This document shows positions 17,452 through 26,803 of a DNA stretch of 64,000 nucleotides, one piece after another. The notes below the pieces were generated by a model. The model was not told where the DNA came from, searched no databases, and saw nothing but the letters and a program-made list of their open reading frames with translations. The translations under genes were made by a program, and so were the position numbers. Origin of the DNA: Sulfurospirillum tamanense (GTDB lineage Bacteria > Campylobacterota > Campylobacteria > Campylobacterales > Campylobacteraceae). The stretch lies in contig NZ_JAFHKK010000006.1 of NCBI RefSeq assembly GCF_016937535.1, positions 38,661 to 102,660 of the forward strand. The letters run 5' to 3'. The stretch's first letter is position 1; each line of letters starts with the position of its first letter.

Positions 17452-18723
17452 ATGATAAAGGTAGCTATCTTAGGCGTTGGTACCGTAGGAACGGCCGTTG
17501 CAAATATTTTGCTTAAGAATAAAAGCATTATTAAAGCGCGCAGCGGCAAAGAGATTGTTCCGGTGATTGGGGTTGTAAAAAATACCACCAAAGCCCGCGA
17601 TACTTCTTTACCATTAACCGATGACCTTGAGGCAGTGTTGGCGCGTGAAGATATTGACATTTATGTAGAACTCATGGGCGGCGTTGCCCAAACACACGGT
17701 ATTGTCAAGCGCATTTTAGCCAAAGGTAAACCTGTTGTCACTGCCAACAAAGCACTGCTTGCCTACCACCGTTACGATTTACAAGCAGTGGCTGGTGGCG
17801 TTGCTATTGGCTTTGAAGCAAGTGTAGCAGGGGGAATTCCTATCATCAAGGCATTGCGCGAAGGACTTAGCGCAAACCACATTGAATCCATTCAAGGCAT
17901 CATGAATGGGACGAGCAATTATATTCTAACCAAAATGATGCACGAGAAAGTGAGTTTTGCTGCTGTGCTTAAAGAGGCCCAAGAGTTAGGTTATGCTGAA
18001 GCAGACCCTACTTTTGATGTGGGTGGGTTTGACGCGGCACACAAGCTGTTGATTTTGGCAAGCATTGCTTATGGCGTGCATGGGGACCCCGAAGACATTT
18101 TAATCGAAGGCATTGAGCGTATTAGCCAGGAAGATATCTATTTTGCTAAAGAATTTGATTACACCATTAAACTTCTTGGTATCGCAAAACGCCGTGGGTC
18201 TCAAGTAGAGTTGCGGGTCCATCCAGCGCTAGTGCCCAGCGAGAAGATGATTGCTAAAGTGGATGGCGTGATGAACGGCATTAGTGTTATTGGCGATGCG
18301 GTAGGTGAGACCATGTATTATGGTCCAGGCGCGGGAGGAAATGCCACGGCGAGCGCGGTGATTTCTGATTTGATTGACATTGCCAGAGATGGGCAAGGGT
18401 CGCCGATGCTTGGGTTTAAACAGCCCCTTGAAGAGGCGAGTTTGAGCTTGATGCCAAAAGATGAGATTGAAACCAAATACTATTTGCGGATGCATGTTCG
18501 AGATGAAAAAGGGGTGCTTGCTAAGATTGCTACCATCTTGGGCGAATGCAACATTTCCATTGACAGCTTTTTGCAAAAACCTGACCTAACAAGCCGCAAA
18601 GACGTTACTTTGCTGTTTGCAACCCATACATGTAAAGAGTCAGATGCAAAAAAAGCCATAGAAGCTATTACTCATTTAGATTTTGTGTCTGATATTCCTC
18701 ATATGATTCGGATTGAGGAGTAG
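17452..18723 (+). CDS. hom: Homoserine dehydrogenase
   Basis: Reduces aspartate semialdehyde to homoserine for Thr and Met synthesis. An N-terminal NAD-binding GVGTVGTAVA (7-16) is followed by GGVAQTHG, VTANKALLA, the central catalytic region (MNGTSNYILTKM, EADPTFDVGGFDAAHKL) and a C-terminal ACT domain (~345-423) for feedback control. 423 residues, usual length. A near-match palindrome encodes THTCK. It is followed after 3 bp by yraN. Confidence 0.96.
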   Translation: MIKVAILGVGTVGTAVANILLKNKSIIKARSGKEIVPVIGVVKNTTKARDTSLPLTDDLEAVLAREDIDIYVELMGGVAQTHGIVKRILAKGKPVVTANKALLAYHRYDLQAVAGGVAIGFEASVAGGIPIIKALREGLSANHIESIQGIMNGTSNYILTKMMHEKVSFAAVLKEAQELGYAEADPTFDVGGFDAAHKLLILASIAYGVHGDPEDILIEGIERISQEDIYFAKEFDYTIKLLGIAKRRGSQVELRVHPALVPSEKMIAKVDGVMNGISVIGDAVGETMYYGPGAGGNATASAVISDLIDIARDGQGSPMLGFKQPLEEASLSLMPKDEIETKYYLRMHVRDEKGVLAKIATILGECNISIDSFLQKPDLTSRKDVTLLFATHTCKESDAKKAIEAITHLDFVSDIPHMIRIEE

Positions 18724-18726
18724 GTC

Positions 18727-19047
18727 ATGGGCCTTGGCCAAGAAGGAGAAGCAAAGGCACGTGCTTTTCTTCTTGACCAAGGCTTAAGCATCATTGCGAC
18801 GAATTTTCATTCCCGTTTTGGTGAGATAGATATCGTCGCCAAAAGCACAAAAACCCTTCATTTTATTGAAGTCAAAAGTACCAAACACGAAGATGCCCTT
18901 GGGCGCATTACTCCTGCGAAAATGCAAAAAATCCAAAAGACAATCGATTACTTTTTGTACAAACATGCCTTTACATGTAACTACCAAATTGACGCAATAA
19001 TTGTGACAAAAAATGGTCTTGAATGGCTTCAAAACATAAGCTACTAA
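18727..19047 (+). CDS. yraN: UPF0102 family nuclease-like protein
   Basis: A 106-residue protein of the YraN family with an endonuclease-like fold: NFHSRFGEIDIVAKS (~25-39), FIEVKS (~46) and ALGRI. The D...ExK pattern (GEIDI...IEVKS) matches a restriction-nuclease core. The cellular role of the family is unclear. It overlaps no neighbour but sits 3 bp after hom. TTACATGTAA encodes FTCN near residue 83. Confidence 0.88.
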   Translation: MGLGQEGEAKARAFLLDQGLSIIATNFHSRFGEIDIVAKSTKTLHFIEVKSTKHEDALGRITPAKMQKIQKTIDYFLYKHAFTCNYQIDAIIVTKNGLEWLQNISY

Positions 19048-19099
19048 AGGGCAAAAGGAGTAATGCCCATCGCTATGGTTTCTTTAAACTTATAGGCGG

Positions 19100-19105
19100 T
19101 ATAAT
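19100..19105 (+). promoter_or_regulatory. -10 promoter element for trxA
   Basis: GCGGTATAAT ending at 19105, 29 bp before the trxA ATG. The -35 region is weak. AAGGAG lies before the ATG. Confidence 0.5.
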
Positions 19106-19134
19106 GCCTCCTATTGAATACCTAAGGAGAAAAA

Positions 19135-19449
19135 ATGGGAAAATACATTGATTTAAACGCATCAAATTTTGATATTTCTAAAGAAGGTGTTGCGTTGGTT
19201 GACTTTTGGGCCCCTTGGTGTGGACCGTGTCGTATGATCGCTCCTGTGATTGAAGAGTTGGCAGAGGAGTTTGAAGGTAAGGCAAAAATTTGTAAAGTAA
19301 ACACAGATGAAGAGCAAGACATTGCCATTCAGTTTGGCATTCGCTCTATCCCTACTATCCTCTTTTTTAAAGACGGTGAAATGGTAGACCAAATGGTCGG
19401 TGCTTCTTCAAAACAAGTTTTGGCGGATAAGCTTAATTCATTGCTCTAA
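19135..19449 (+). CDS. trxA: Thioredoxin
   Basis: A 104-residue thioredoxin with the redox motif WCGPC (29-33), preceded by LVDFWAP, and the cis-Pro segment IRSIPTILFF. It serves as reductant for the Bcp-type peroxidase, ribonucleotide reductase and others, and is itself reduced by TrxB encoded two genes on. Its stop overlaps the next ATG (TAATG). Confidence 0.97.
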   Translation: MGKYIDLNASNFDISKEGVALVDFWAPWCGPCRMIAPVIEELAEEFEGKAKICKVNTDEEQDIAIQFGIRSIPTILFFKDGEMVDQMVGASSKQVLADKLNSLL

Positions 19450-19901
19450 TGAGAAATGTTAGAGGGAGAAGTCCCTTCTCCCTTAATTACCTTTTTGCTT
19501 CTTTTTTCGGCGCATTGATGATTGCAAGTGCGTTTGCATACTACAACTACCGGTTTTCTGAGTACAAATTCATCGATTTTAGCGAGTGGATTTTTTACCA
19601 AAAATCGGAACTATTTCAACCCACTTCCGACCAGTATACCGTGCTTGTATTGAGCTCAAACAAAGATGATATAAAAGCATTGCTCCCTAAGATTACAACA
19701 GAGCATCCCGTGTTGGTAGTGGATTTGTACCAAAAAAGAGAAGCATCTTCTTCGCAGGTGCAGTATGTGAGTGCAGGCATGAATACCCTTTTGCCTTTTG
19801 TGCATCGGTTTGGAATTTATGAAATTCCCTCAGTGTTTGAAATTACAATAGAGCGTGATTTGCTTTATAAACAAAACAGTCCATTGCGGACGATTCGTTA
19901 A
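19449..19901 (+). CDS. Hypothetical single-pass membrane protein between trxA and trxB
   Basis: 150 residues. An N-terminal transmembrane helix (~14-35) is followed by an extracytoplasmic domain with a possible thioredoxin-like outline (VLVLSSNKDDIKALLPK, then VLVVDLYQKRE, then FGIYEIPSVFEI, where the last resembles a cis-Pro strand) but no CxxC. It starts on the trxA stop (TAATG). A 9-bp stem-loop lies in its first codons. A degenerate thioredoxin fold is inference. Confidence 0.72.
   Translation: MRNVRGRSPFSLNYLFASFFGALMIASAFAYYNYRFSEYKFIDFSEWIFYQKSELFQPTSDQYTVLVLSSNKDDIKALLPKITTEHPVLVVDLYQKREASSSQVQYVSAGMNTLLPFVHRFGIYEIPSVFEITIERDLLYKQNSPLRTIR
19463..19483 (+). terminator. Stem-loop after trxA (possible partial terminator)
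   Basis: AGGGAGAAG (19463-19471) pairs perfectly with CTTCTCCCT (19475-19483) around a 3-base loop. A T-rich stretch (TAATTACCTTTTTGCTTCTTTTTT) follows. It lies in the first codons of the downstream gene, so it would reduce read-through rather than end the operon. Confidence 0.5.
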
Positions 19902-19910
19902 GGAGACGTT

Positions 19911-20855
19911 GTGTTAGATTTAGCGATTATTGGGGGTGGCCCCGCAGGATTAACCGCTGGCTTATACGCCACACGCGGTGGATTAAAAGACGTTGTGATG
20001 TTTGAAAAAGGAATGCCTGGCGGACAAATCACACAAAGCAGTGAAATTGAAAACTACCCAGGCGCACCCAAGGTACTCACAGGGTTGGAGTTTATGGAGT
20101 CGTGGCCAGAACAAGCCATGCGGTTTGGATTAAAACATGAGATGGAAGAAGTGTTGCGCGTAAGCAAACAGCCTAATAATGTTTTTGAGCTTACTTTGGC
20201 GGGTGGAAAAACCGTTCATGCTAAAAGTGTGATTGTGTGCACAGGAAGCAATCCAAAGCGCGCGGGCTTTGAAGGGGAAGACACATTTTTTGGTAAAGGT
20301 GTCAGTACGTGTGCGACATGCGATGGGTTTTTTTACAAAGGCAAAGAAGTGGCCGTGCTTGGTGGAGGCGATACAGCCTTGGAAGAGGCCTTGCATTTGG
20401 CAAAAACATCCAGTAAAATTTACCTGATTCACCGCAGAGATGCTTTTCGTGCCTCACCCGCAACTGTTGAAAAAGTAAAAAATACGCCCAACATTGAGTT
20501 GGTCTTGAATGCTCAAATTAAAAAAGTGTACGGTGGCCCCATGGGTGTTGATGGGGTGATTGTGGCGGATAAAGCAGGCAATGAACGTGACCTTAAGGTG
20601 CCTGGTATTTTTACCTTTGTGGGCATGAATGTCAACAATGGTATTTTACGCCAAGAAAATGGAGACGTGCTGTGCGAACTTAGCAAAGCAGGTGAAGTGA
20701 TTGTCGATTTATCGATGAAAACAAGTACACCAGGACTATTTGCCGCGGGAGACATTCGTATCGAAGCGCCCAAACAGGTGGTATGTGCCGCGGGCGATGG
20801 AGCAACAGCAGCGCTTAGTGCTATGGGATACCTTGAACATTGGGAGAGTAAATAA
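19911..20855 (+). CDS. trxB: Thioredoxin reductase
   Basis: An NADPH-dependent flavoenzyme, 314 residues. FAD-binding GGGPAGL (8-14), redox CATCDG (~132-137), NADPH-binding [11 protein letters not shown] (~149-159) and the C-terminal FAD segment AAGDI are all present. The start is GTG at 19911 with AAGGAG upstream. It directly abuts dapB. Confidence 0.96.
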   Translation: MLDLAIIGGGPAGLTAGLYATRGGLKDVVMFEKGMPGGQITQSSEIENYPGAPKVLTGLEFMESWPEQAMRFGLKHEMEEVLRVSKQPNNVFELTLAGGKTVHAKSVIVCTGSNPKRAGFEGEDTFFGKGVSTCATCDGFFYKGKEVAVLGGGDTALEEALHLAKTSSKIYLIHRRDAFRASPATVEKVKNTPNIELVLNAQIKKVYGGPMGVDGVIVADKAGNERDLKVPGIFTFVGMNVNNGILRQENGDVLCELSKAGEVIVDLSMKTSTPGLFAAGDIRIEAPKQVVCAAGDGATAALSAMGYLEHWESK

Positions 20856-21626
20856 ATGCTAAAAATTGGAATCCATGGTTCTACGGGCCGTATGGGCCGT
20901 ATGATTATTGAAAACTTAGAAGAAGACTTGGAGGCAAATGCAGCTGTGTTGCACGCCATCGAAACCTTTTCTTTTGCGCCACCCAAAGAGGCCATAATTA
21001 CAGATACGGTTACTGCATTGTGTGAACACAGTGATGTGATTATTGATTTTACTCTCCCCGTTGGCACCGAAGCTCTGCTTGAAGCAGCGATAAAATCGCC
21101 CCGCCCACTTGTTGTTGGAACAACAGGATTAAGTGAGCATCAACAAAACTTGCTCAAAGAAGCAGCAACACAAATGCCTATTTTGTATTCGACCAACATG
21201 TCTTTAGGGGTGGCGGTGTTGAACCGCTTGGTAGAGCTGGCTTCTAAAAGTTTGCGTGAATTTGATATTGAGATTGTGGAACAACATCATCGCTACAAAA
21301 AAGACGCCCCTAGCGGAACAGCCATGACCTTGGGTGAACATGCAGCACGCGGTCGCGGACTTGAGTTAAACGAAGTGCGTGTTAGTGGTCGCAATGGCAT
21401 GATTGGAGAGCGTACTAAAGATGAAATTGCCATTATGGCCTTACGTGGTGGTGATATTGTTGGACGCCATACGGTTGGATTTTATAACGATGGCGAGTTT
21501 ATTGAGATGAACCATACCGCCACGAGCCGCAATACCTTTGCCAAAGGCGCTATTCGCGCGGCAAAATGGATTGTCAACCAAGAAAATGGTCTTTATCACA
21601 TCAGTGATTGCCTTGGGCTAAATTAA
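20856..21626 (+). CDS. dapB: 4-hydroxy-tetrahydrodipicolinate reductase
   Basis: Lysine and diaminopimelate pathway enzyme, 256 residues. The N-terminal nucleotide-binding [10 protein letters not shown] (8-17) and the substrate signature [15 protein letters not shown] (~144-158) are clear. It abuts trxB with no gap and is followed 13 bp later by purF. Confidence 0.97.
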   Translation: MLKIGIHGSTGRMGRMIIENLEEDLEANAAVLHAIETFSFAPPKEAIITDTVTALCEHSDVIIDFTLPVGTEALLEAAIKSPRPLVVGTTGLSEHQQNLLKEAATQMPILYSTNMSLGVAVLNRLVELASKSLREFDIEIVEQHHRYKKDAPSGTAMTLGEHAARGRGLELNEVRVSGRNGMIGERTKDEIAIMALRGGDIVGRHTVGFYNDGEFIEMNHTATSRNTFAKGAIRAAKWIVNQENGLYHISDCLGLN

Positions 21627-21639
21627 AGGATCGGTATAA

Positions 21640-22977
21640 ATGTGCGCAGTTGTAGGAATATTTGATTCAAAAGAAGCGGCTAAGGTTGCTTATTATGCGT
21701 TGTTTGCCATGCAGCATCGTGGCCAAGAGGCTACAGGCATTAGCACAAGTAACGGCAGTTCTATCAAGACAGTAAAGCGACGCGGATTAGTAACGGATGT
21801 GTTTGATGAAGAGGCATTTAAACTTCTTCAAGGAGCCATGGCAGTGGGTCATAATCGCTATTCCACAGCAGGAAGCGCTTCTGTTTTGGATGCGCAACCT
21901 GTTACAGCAAGCTACCAGTTGGGTGAAATTTCCATTGTGCACAACGGTAATTTAGTCAATAAAAACGAAGTACGCAGTAGATTAATTGAAGAGGGCGCTA
22001 TTTTTCAATCTTCAATGGACACCGAAAACATCATTCATTTGATTGCCCGTAGCCAGCAAGAGCGTTTGCAAGACCGCATTGTAGAGGCCCTTGAAGCCAT
22101 CAAGGGTGCGTATTCACTTTTAATTTTATCGCGCCACAAAATGTTTGCCATACGTGACCGCTATGGGGTGCGCCCTCTTTCTCTAGGAAAACTACCTGAT
22201 GGCGGGTATATTGTTGCCAGTGAAACTTGTGCGTTTGATTTGGTGGGGGCAGAGTTTGTGCGCGACATTCGTCCTGGAGAAATGGTCATTTTTGAAGAGG
22301 GCAAAAAGGCCCCAAGAAGTGTACAACTGTTTGAGCCAGACCCTCGTATTTGTGCTTTTGAGTATATCTATTTTGCAAGGCCAGACAGTATCATTGAAGG
22401 TAAAAATGTCTACCAAGTGCGTCAACGAATGGGAAGGGCACTGGCAAAAGAGTCCGCTTCAAAAGCAGATTTGGTGATTCCTGTGCCAGACAGCGGTGTG
22501 GCTGCTGCTTTGGGTTATGCTAAAGAAAGTGGCATTCCTTTTGAGATGGCAATTGTGCGCAATCACTATGTGGGACGCACATTCATTGAGCCAACACAAA
22601 AAATGCGGGATTTAAAAGTCAAGCTCAAACTTTCTCCAATGCGTTCTGTATTGGAAGGAAAAAGTGTTGTAGTGATTGATGATAGCATTGTACGCGGCAC
22701 CACAAGCAAGCAGATTGTGCGTCTTTTAAAGAGTGTTGGTGTGAAAGAAGTGCACTTAAAAATCGCTGCACCGCCCATTAAACATCCTTGCCGCTATGGT
22801 ATTGATACGCCAAGTTACGAAGAGCTTATTAGTGCTAATCATACCGAAGAAGAAGTGTGTGAGTATGTAGGTGCGGATTCACTCTCGTTTCTCTCTATTG
22901 AGGCCCTTATAGAAAGCATTGGTGACAAACAACGCTATTCGTTGGTAAGTTTTGACGGTAACTACTTTATCCAGTAA
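21640..22977 (+). CDS. purF: Amidophosphoribosyltransferase
   Basis: First committed step of purine synthesis, 445 residues. The chain begins Met-Cys, and Cys2 becomes the N-terminal glutaminase nucleophile. RHGQEATGI-type and GHNRYST segments mark the Ntn domain, and VVVIDDSIVRGTTS (~345-358) is the PRPP loop. No long propeptide. It ends just before a stem-loop and the radical SAM gene. Confidence 0.97.
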   Translation: MCAVVGIFDSKEAAKVAYYALFAMQHRGQEATGISTSNGSSIKTVKRRGLVTDVFDEEAFKLLQGAMAVGHNRYSTAGSASVLDAQPVTASYQLGEISIVHNGNLVNKNEVRSRLIEEGAIFQSSMDTENIIHLIARSQQERLQDRIVEALEAIKGAYSLLILSRHKMFAIRDRYGVRPLSLGKLPDGGYIVASETCAFDLVGAEFVRDIRPGEMVIFEEGKKAPRSVQLFEPDPRICAFEYIYFARPDSIIEGKNVYQVRQRMGRALAKESASKADLVIPVPDSGVAAALGYAKESGIPFEMAIVRNHYVGRTFIEPTQKMRDLKVKLKLSPMRSVLEGKSVVVIDDSIVRGTTSKQIVRLLKSVGVKEVHLKIAAPPIKHPCRYGIDTPSYEELISANHTEEEVCEYVGADSLSFLSIEALIESIGDKQRYSLVSFDGNYFIQ

Positions 22978-22981
22978 ATCA

Positions 22982-23004
22982 AGCACCTCCTTGAAAGAGG
23001 TGCT
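22982..23004 (+). promoter_or_regulatory. Stem-loop overlapping the ribosome-binding site of the next gene
   Basis: AGCACCTC pairs exactly with GAGGTGCT around a seven-base loop between purF and the ATG at 23009. The GAGG that should bind 16S rRNA lies in the 3' arm. No T-run follows, so this looks like translational shielding rather than termination. Confidence 0.55.
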
Positions 23005-23008
23005 GACT

Positions 23009-23947
23009 ATGGGACGCTATTTTCGGCAAACATTTGGCACGAGTGTGTACAAAGTGCCTGTTTCTATTATGGGATTTACATGCCCTAATATCGATGGAAC
23101 AGTGGCTAAGGGCGGGTGTATTTATTGCGAAAATGAATCTTTTAGCCCAAACCTTTCGCAAGGAAATTCCTCCCCAAAATTTCGCCTTAGCCATACAAGC
23201 CCTAACCCTTTTTTGGAGGAGCAGTTAGCACAATTAGAGGCACAAGTAGCAGACACTAAGTCTAAGTTGGTGCATAAATTTAAAGCAAAGCAATTTCTTG
23301 TTTATTTTCAATCTTTTACCAACACCTATGCCCCTCTTGACACCCTTAAAGCCCTGTATGAAAGAGCGTTACGTTTTGAGGGTGTTGTGGGGATTAGTAT
23401 AGGCACTCGCTCGGACGCTATGACCGAAGAAGTGCTTGAATACTTGGGTGGATTGGCGAAAAAATGGGAAATATGGGTAGAGTTTGGTGTGCAGTCGTGT
23501 CACGATGAAACCCTAAAGCGCATTAACCGTGGGCATGATTTTGAAAATGCTAGCTTGTGGATTGAAAAATGTAAGGCAAAAGGGCTTAAGGTTTGTGCCC
23601 ATGTTATCTTTGGGCTCCCTGGGGAAAACCAAGCTATGATGCTTGAGTCTGTGCAAAAAACAGCCGCCTTGGGCATTAATGCCATCAAAATACACCCCTT
23701 GTATGTTACTAAGCGTACAGCTCTTGCTAATGAGTATGCCAAAGGCAGGTTTGTACCCATGGAAGAAGCACTCTATCTTGATACGCTAGTAAAAACACTA
23801 CACTTGCTTCCTTCTGATGTGGTGGTGCAGCGGATCACAGCAGGAGTGGATGATGACACATTGATTGCGCCTGCATGGTGTGGAAACCTCAAGCAACAGC
23901 GTAAACATATTCGCTTGGCGTTGGAGGAGGCGGGACTGTACTATTAG
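23009..23947 (+). CDS. Radical SAM protein, YhcC/TIGR01212 family
   Basis: About 312 residues. The family has an unusual cluster motif; here the N-terminal cysteines are in GFTCPNIDGTVAKGGCIYCENESFSP (C-x11-C-x2-C, ~22-37). QSFTNTY and GTRSDA, typical of TIGR01212, follow. The reaction is not known; these proteins often lie near translation genes. The frame is open from 22952, but the ATG at 23009 is the natural start. It converges on the DUF2393 gene with a 4-bp overlap. Confidence 0.87.
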   Translation: MGRYFRQTFGTSVYKVPVSIMGFTCPNIDGTVAKGGCIYCENESFSPNLSQGNSSPKFRLSHTSPNPFLEEQLAQLEAQVADTKSKLVHKFKAKQFLVYFQSFTNTYAPLDTLKALYERALRFEGVVGISIGTRSDAMTEEVLEYLGGLAKKWEIWVEFGVQSCHDETLKRINRGHDFENASLWIEKCKAKGLKVCAHVIFGLPGENQAMMLESVQKTAALGINAIKIHPLYVTKRTALANEYAKGRFVPMEEALYLDTLVKTLHLLPSDVVVQRITAGVDDDTLIAPAWCGNLKQQRKHIRLALEEAGLYY

Positions 23948-24489
23948 CGACAGTGGAGTTTTTGAAAAGTGGTAGTGCGCTGAAAATGGCTTGGATAGGG
24001 CATTGATACGCTAAAGTTCCGCAGTTCTTCAGGGCGTAAGTTTGTTGCAATGGTAAAGGTTTGTGTAACAGTGGATGCCTTCTCGTCCTTTTTTGTCCCA
24101 AAAGAAAGTCCAGTGGTAGGTTTAAAGACCTGAGAACCGCTTAGCCCGCCAGCACTGATAGGATTATTGACAAGTTTAACTTCAAAAAAACACTTTCCAA
24201 TGGTAAAGTTTCCAATGTTGCGTATTTGGCCTGAAAAGGTGATTTGTTCAGAGATGAGCACTCTTTTTTGTGTCAAGTTCTCAATAACCGCGCTTTTAGT
24301 GTACTTGTCTAAAACCAACATAGAAAATACCATTAACATTAAAGTAACAAGCGTATTTGAAAAAATCATTGCCCAAAAGACTTTTGGGCGTTTTTCACGG
24401 CGCGTTAAAAGTACCAAAAGCACAAAAACACCTAATAAAAAAAGCAAGGCAATGATATGTAAAATGGTAAAGTATCCCATTAATAACAC
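23944..24489 (-). CDS. DUF2393-type membrane protein (second of pair)
   Basis: 181 residues with two N-terminal transmembrane helices (~5-27, ~38-62), then an extracytoplasmic beta-rich domain (ITFSGQIRNIGNFTIGKCFFEVKLVNN). It shares its layout with the gene upstream (24480-25010), pointing to an old tandem duplication. The two overlap by 10 bp. DUF2393 proteins are typical of Campylobacterota and have no known function. Confidence 0.8.
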   Translation of the reverse strand: MLLMGYFTILHIIALLFLLGVFVLLVLLTRREKRPKVFWAMIFSNTLVTLMLMVFSMLVLDKYTKSAVIENLTQKRVLISEQITFSGQIRNIGNFTIGKCFFEVKLVNNPISAGGLSGSQVFKPTTGLSFGTKKDEKASTVTQTFTIATNLRPEELRNFSVSMPYPSHFQRTTTFQKLHCR

Positions 24490-25010
24490 TCCGCTTTAGT
24501 AACTACTTCCATTGTTTCCTCATCCAACCTAAAAGGTTCAATTACTGTTTCAAAAGGTACCACCTCTGTACTACTTAGAGGGGTTTGAATGGATATCGAC
24601 GTTTGGTGTAAAGGTTTTAATGTGGCAAGAAAACGGGATAATTCCCCCTCTTTTTTTGGCACTACCATGAAAGAAACGCGGCACCATGCAAAAGGTTTTG
24701 GAGAAGTGTTGGCAAGGGAGCCTTGAAGAATAAGGGTTTGTGAAAAAAGAAGTTGTTGCACATGATTTAGGGTAAGTTGATGGCTTCGCAAGGAGCGGTC
24801 AAGGTAGTATTTTATGAAAAAAGGAGCTCCAAAAAGCAGTGCCAAGTCCAACAAAACGATGATGATAGCAAGCCCAGGGCGTTTTTTGGCAAGTAAAATA
24901 GCTAAAAAAATAAATAAAAAAAAGAGAAGAATCAGCCAAGCAAAGGCGATGTAATCGCCCATTTGAAAATGGCTAATATAAACAAGCAAGGGGTGTTTAG
25001 CTGTTTCCAT
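24480..25010 (-). CDS. DUF2393-type membrane protein (first of pair)
   Basis: About 176 residues. Two transmembrane helices (~22-45, ~52-72) precede a beta-rich domain (LILQGSLANTSPKPFAWCRVSFMV) that parallels its neighbour. The ATG at 25010 (METAKH) is taken as start; an earlier ATG at 25022 is possible. Either way it overlaps the end of hisIE and is probably coupled to it. No function known. Confidence 0.8.
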   Translation of the reverse strand: METAKHPLLVYISHFQMGDYIAFAWLILLFFLFIFLAILLAKKRPGLAIIIVLLDLALLFGAPFFIKYYLDRSLRSHQLTLNHVQQLLFSQTLILQGSLANTSPKPFAWCRVSFMVVPKKEGELSRFLATLKPLHQTSISIQTPLSSTEVVPFETVIEPFRLDEETMEVVTKAECY

Positions 25011-25686
25011 GGTCCCGCGCATTTTTCTCTTCGATGCCGCTTAGTCCAAAACGGCGCGCAAGTTCTTGCTTAACCCTATCAGGATGAATGTCGCGGTAGC
25101 CTAGGGCTACAAGGGTGTGAAACAGCAAATCGGCCGCTTCATAAATAGCTTCTTGAATGTTATTGTCTTTGATAGCAAAGCAAAACTCTGCTGCTTCTTC
25201 AGCCACTTTTTTAAGGAGTGTATTTTCGCCCTTGGTGTAGAGTTTGGCTACGTAAGAGGTTTCAGGATTGGCAAGTTTACGTTCGTTGATGACGTGGTAG
25301 AGATGGTCAACAACACCGTACATAGCCACCGTGTCTGCGTCGACATGCCCGAGGACTTCACCTGTGTCTACCCGATTAAAAAAGCACGAAGGCCGTCCAG
25401 TGTGACACGCAAGACCTGTTTGGGTTACATGTAAAAGCAGGGTATCGTTGTCGCAATCTAAAAAAATAGCGTCTATTTTTTGCACATGGCCGCTACTTTC
25501 ACCCTTTTTCCACAACCGTTGTTTGGTGCGTGAAAAATAGTGCGCATACCCCTCTTTACATGTAAGGGTATAGGCTTCTTCGTTCATGTAGGCGAGCATT
25601 AGCACTTCTCTGGAGTGGGTGTCTTGAACCACTACTGGAAGAAGGCCATCAACCTTCTTCCAGTCTACTACGAAAGACGCTTCCAT
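24997..25686 (-). CDS. hisI: Bifunctional phosphoribosyl-AMP cyclohydrolase / phosphoribosyl-ATP pyrophosphatase
   Basis: Histidine biosynthesis steps two and three (HisIE fusion), 229 residues. The N-terminal cyclohydrolase holds YFSRTKQRLWKKGESSGH and the metal-binding DCDNDT-x-HVTQTGLACHTG. The C-terminal pyrophosphatase has KKVAEEAAEF and YEAADLLFH. Two TTACATGTAA copies lie in it: one encodes LTCKE (25556-25565), the other LHVTQ inside the metal-site motif (25435-25444). It follows the SPFH gene closely on the reverse strand. Confidence 0.95.
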   Translation of the reverse strand: MEASFVVDWKKVDGLLPVVVQDTHSREVLMLAYMNEEAYTLTCKEGYAHYFSRTKQRLWKKGESSGHVQKIDAIFLDCDNDTLLLHVTQTGLACHTGRPSCFFNRVDTGEVLGHVDADTVAMYGVVDHLYHVINERKLANPETSYVAKLYTKGENTLLKKVAEEAAEFCFAIKDNNIQEAIYEAADLLFHTLVALGYRDIHPDRVKQELARRFGLSGIEEKNARDHGNS

Positions 25687-25689
25687 GGG

Positions 25690-26784
25690 TTACTGAGAAA
25701 CACTTGTGGTTTTTTGAGCATCTTTACTATCTACCCAAATGTTTGGCACTGCGCCTCCAGGAGTAAGGAAAAGCTTGGCATCTTTGTTTTCACGCAAAGC
25801 TTCGTTGAATTTATTTTGCACTTCGATTTGACGGAGTTCTAAAAGACGCGGTGTTAAGCTCTTGCCGATCTCTAAGTTAGCGTACGCGTTAGCATCCGCT
25901 TCGATTTTAATAGCATCGGCTTCACCCCGTGATTCGATGATACGTGCTTGTGCAGTACCTTCGGCTAGGGCTGCCCGCTTAAGGGCTTCTTGGTTGGCGC
26001 GTTCTACTTCATAACGGGTGCGTTCCACCTCTTGACGCGCTACTTGGACCCGCTCAATTTGCTCTTTGATTTTAATGGGAAGGATAATCTCGCGCAATTG
26101 CACGGAGAGTAAGTCTGCAGGCATGTTAGGCTGGTTTTCCATGCGCACACGAATCCCCTCTTCAATCAAGGTAGCGATTTCATTACGGTTCATAGGCAAC
26201 TCTTCTGCGGCGTATTTGCCGGCAACCGAGCGCACCACTTCACGGGCAACAGGGTTGATGATTTTATCTTCCCATGCTAAACCCCATGCGGCAATGGTTT
26301 GGGGCGCGTTAGCCGCGTTGAGTCGGTACTGAACAGTGATGTCGATAGAAACAGGAAGGCCCCTTGCGTCTAAAACAGCAATGGAGGCTTTTCGTGTGAT
26401 ACCAGAACCGCGTTGAATGATTTCTCCTACATCCTCTTGAGAGGCGTAGTTAATGATGCGCGCTTTAGTGTCCACGACAATGACTTGCTGAATAAAAGGA
26501 ATAAAAAGGTGAAATCCTGGTTGCATTGGGATGGGATCAAACTTACCGGCGGTAGCTTTGATGCCCACTTCACCAGAGTTGATAATCACAAAAGGTTTGG
26601 CAATGACGGTAATGACGATGAGGGCTAAAAGCACATAAAAAATTCCCGCTTTTTTTCCAAAATCTTTGAAAAAATTAGGTGGTTCAAAATTAAAGCTCGG
26701 GCCTCCGCCACCGTTGTTGTTTCCGCCACCGCTGTTTCCGCCACCGTTGCGCTTTTTAAAATAGTCGTTCAAATCTGCTGGCAT
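25690..26784 (-). CDS. Prohibitin/SPFH-domain membrane protein
   Basis: 364 residues: a Gly/Asn-rich N-terminal tail (13-30, GGG-N repeats), one transmembrane helix (~47-67), an SPFH domain (~70-260), then a Glu/Arg/Ala-rich coiled coil (~255-310). It resembles prohibitins and the HflK group, which form large membrane rings that control FtsH or organise lipid domains. It lies between ilvE and hisIE; I recall the same SPFH-ilvE pair in C. jejuni (Cj0268c-Cj0269c). Confidence 0.9.
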   Translation of the reverse strand: MPADLNDYFKKRNGGGNSGGGNNNGGGGPSFNFEPPNFFKDFGKKAGIFYVLLALIVITVIAKPFVIINSGEVGIKATAGKFDPIPMQPGFHLFIPFIQQVIVVDTKARIINYASQEDVGEIIQRGSGITRKASIAVLDARGLPVSIDITVQYRLNAANAPQTIAAWGLAWEDKIINPVAREVVRSVAGKYAAEELPMNRNEIATLIEEGIRVRMENQPNMPADLLSVQLREIILPIKIKEQIERVQVARQEVERTRYEVERANQEALKRAALAEGTAQARIIESRGEADAIKIEADANAYANLEIGKSLTPRLLELRQIEVQNKFNEALRENKDAKLFLTPGGAVPNIWVDSKDAQKTTSVSQ

Positions 26785-26803
26785 AATATATTTCCTTTGG
26801 GTA

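Noticed and set aside
19063..19095. Ten-codon leader peptide before trxA with an AAAAGGAG ribosome site
   Set aside because: Too short to support, no regulatory codon run, and it ends before the trxA promoter -10 box at 19100.
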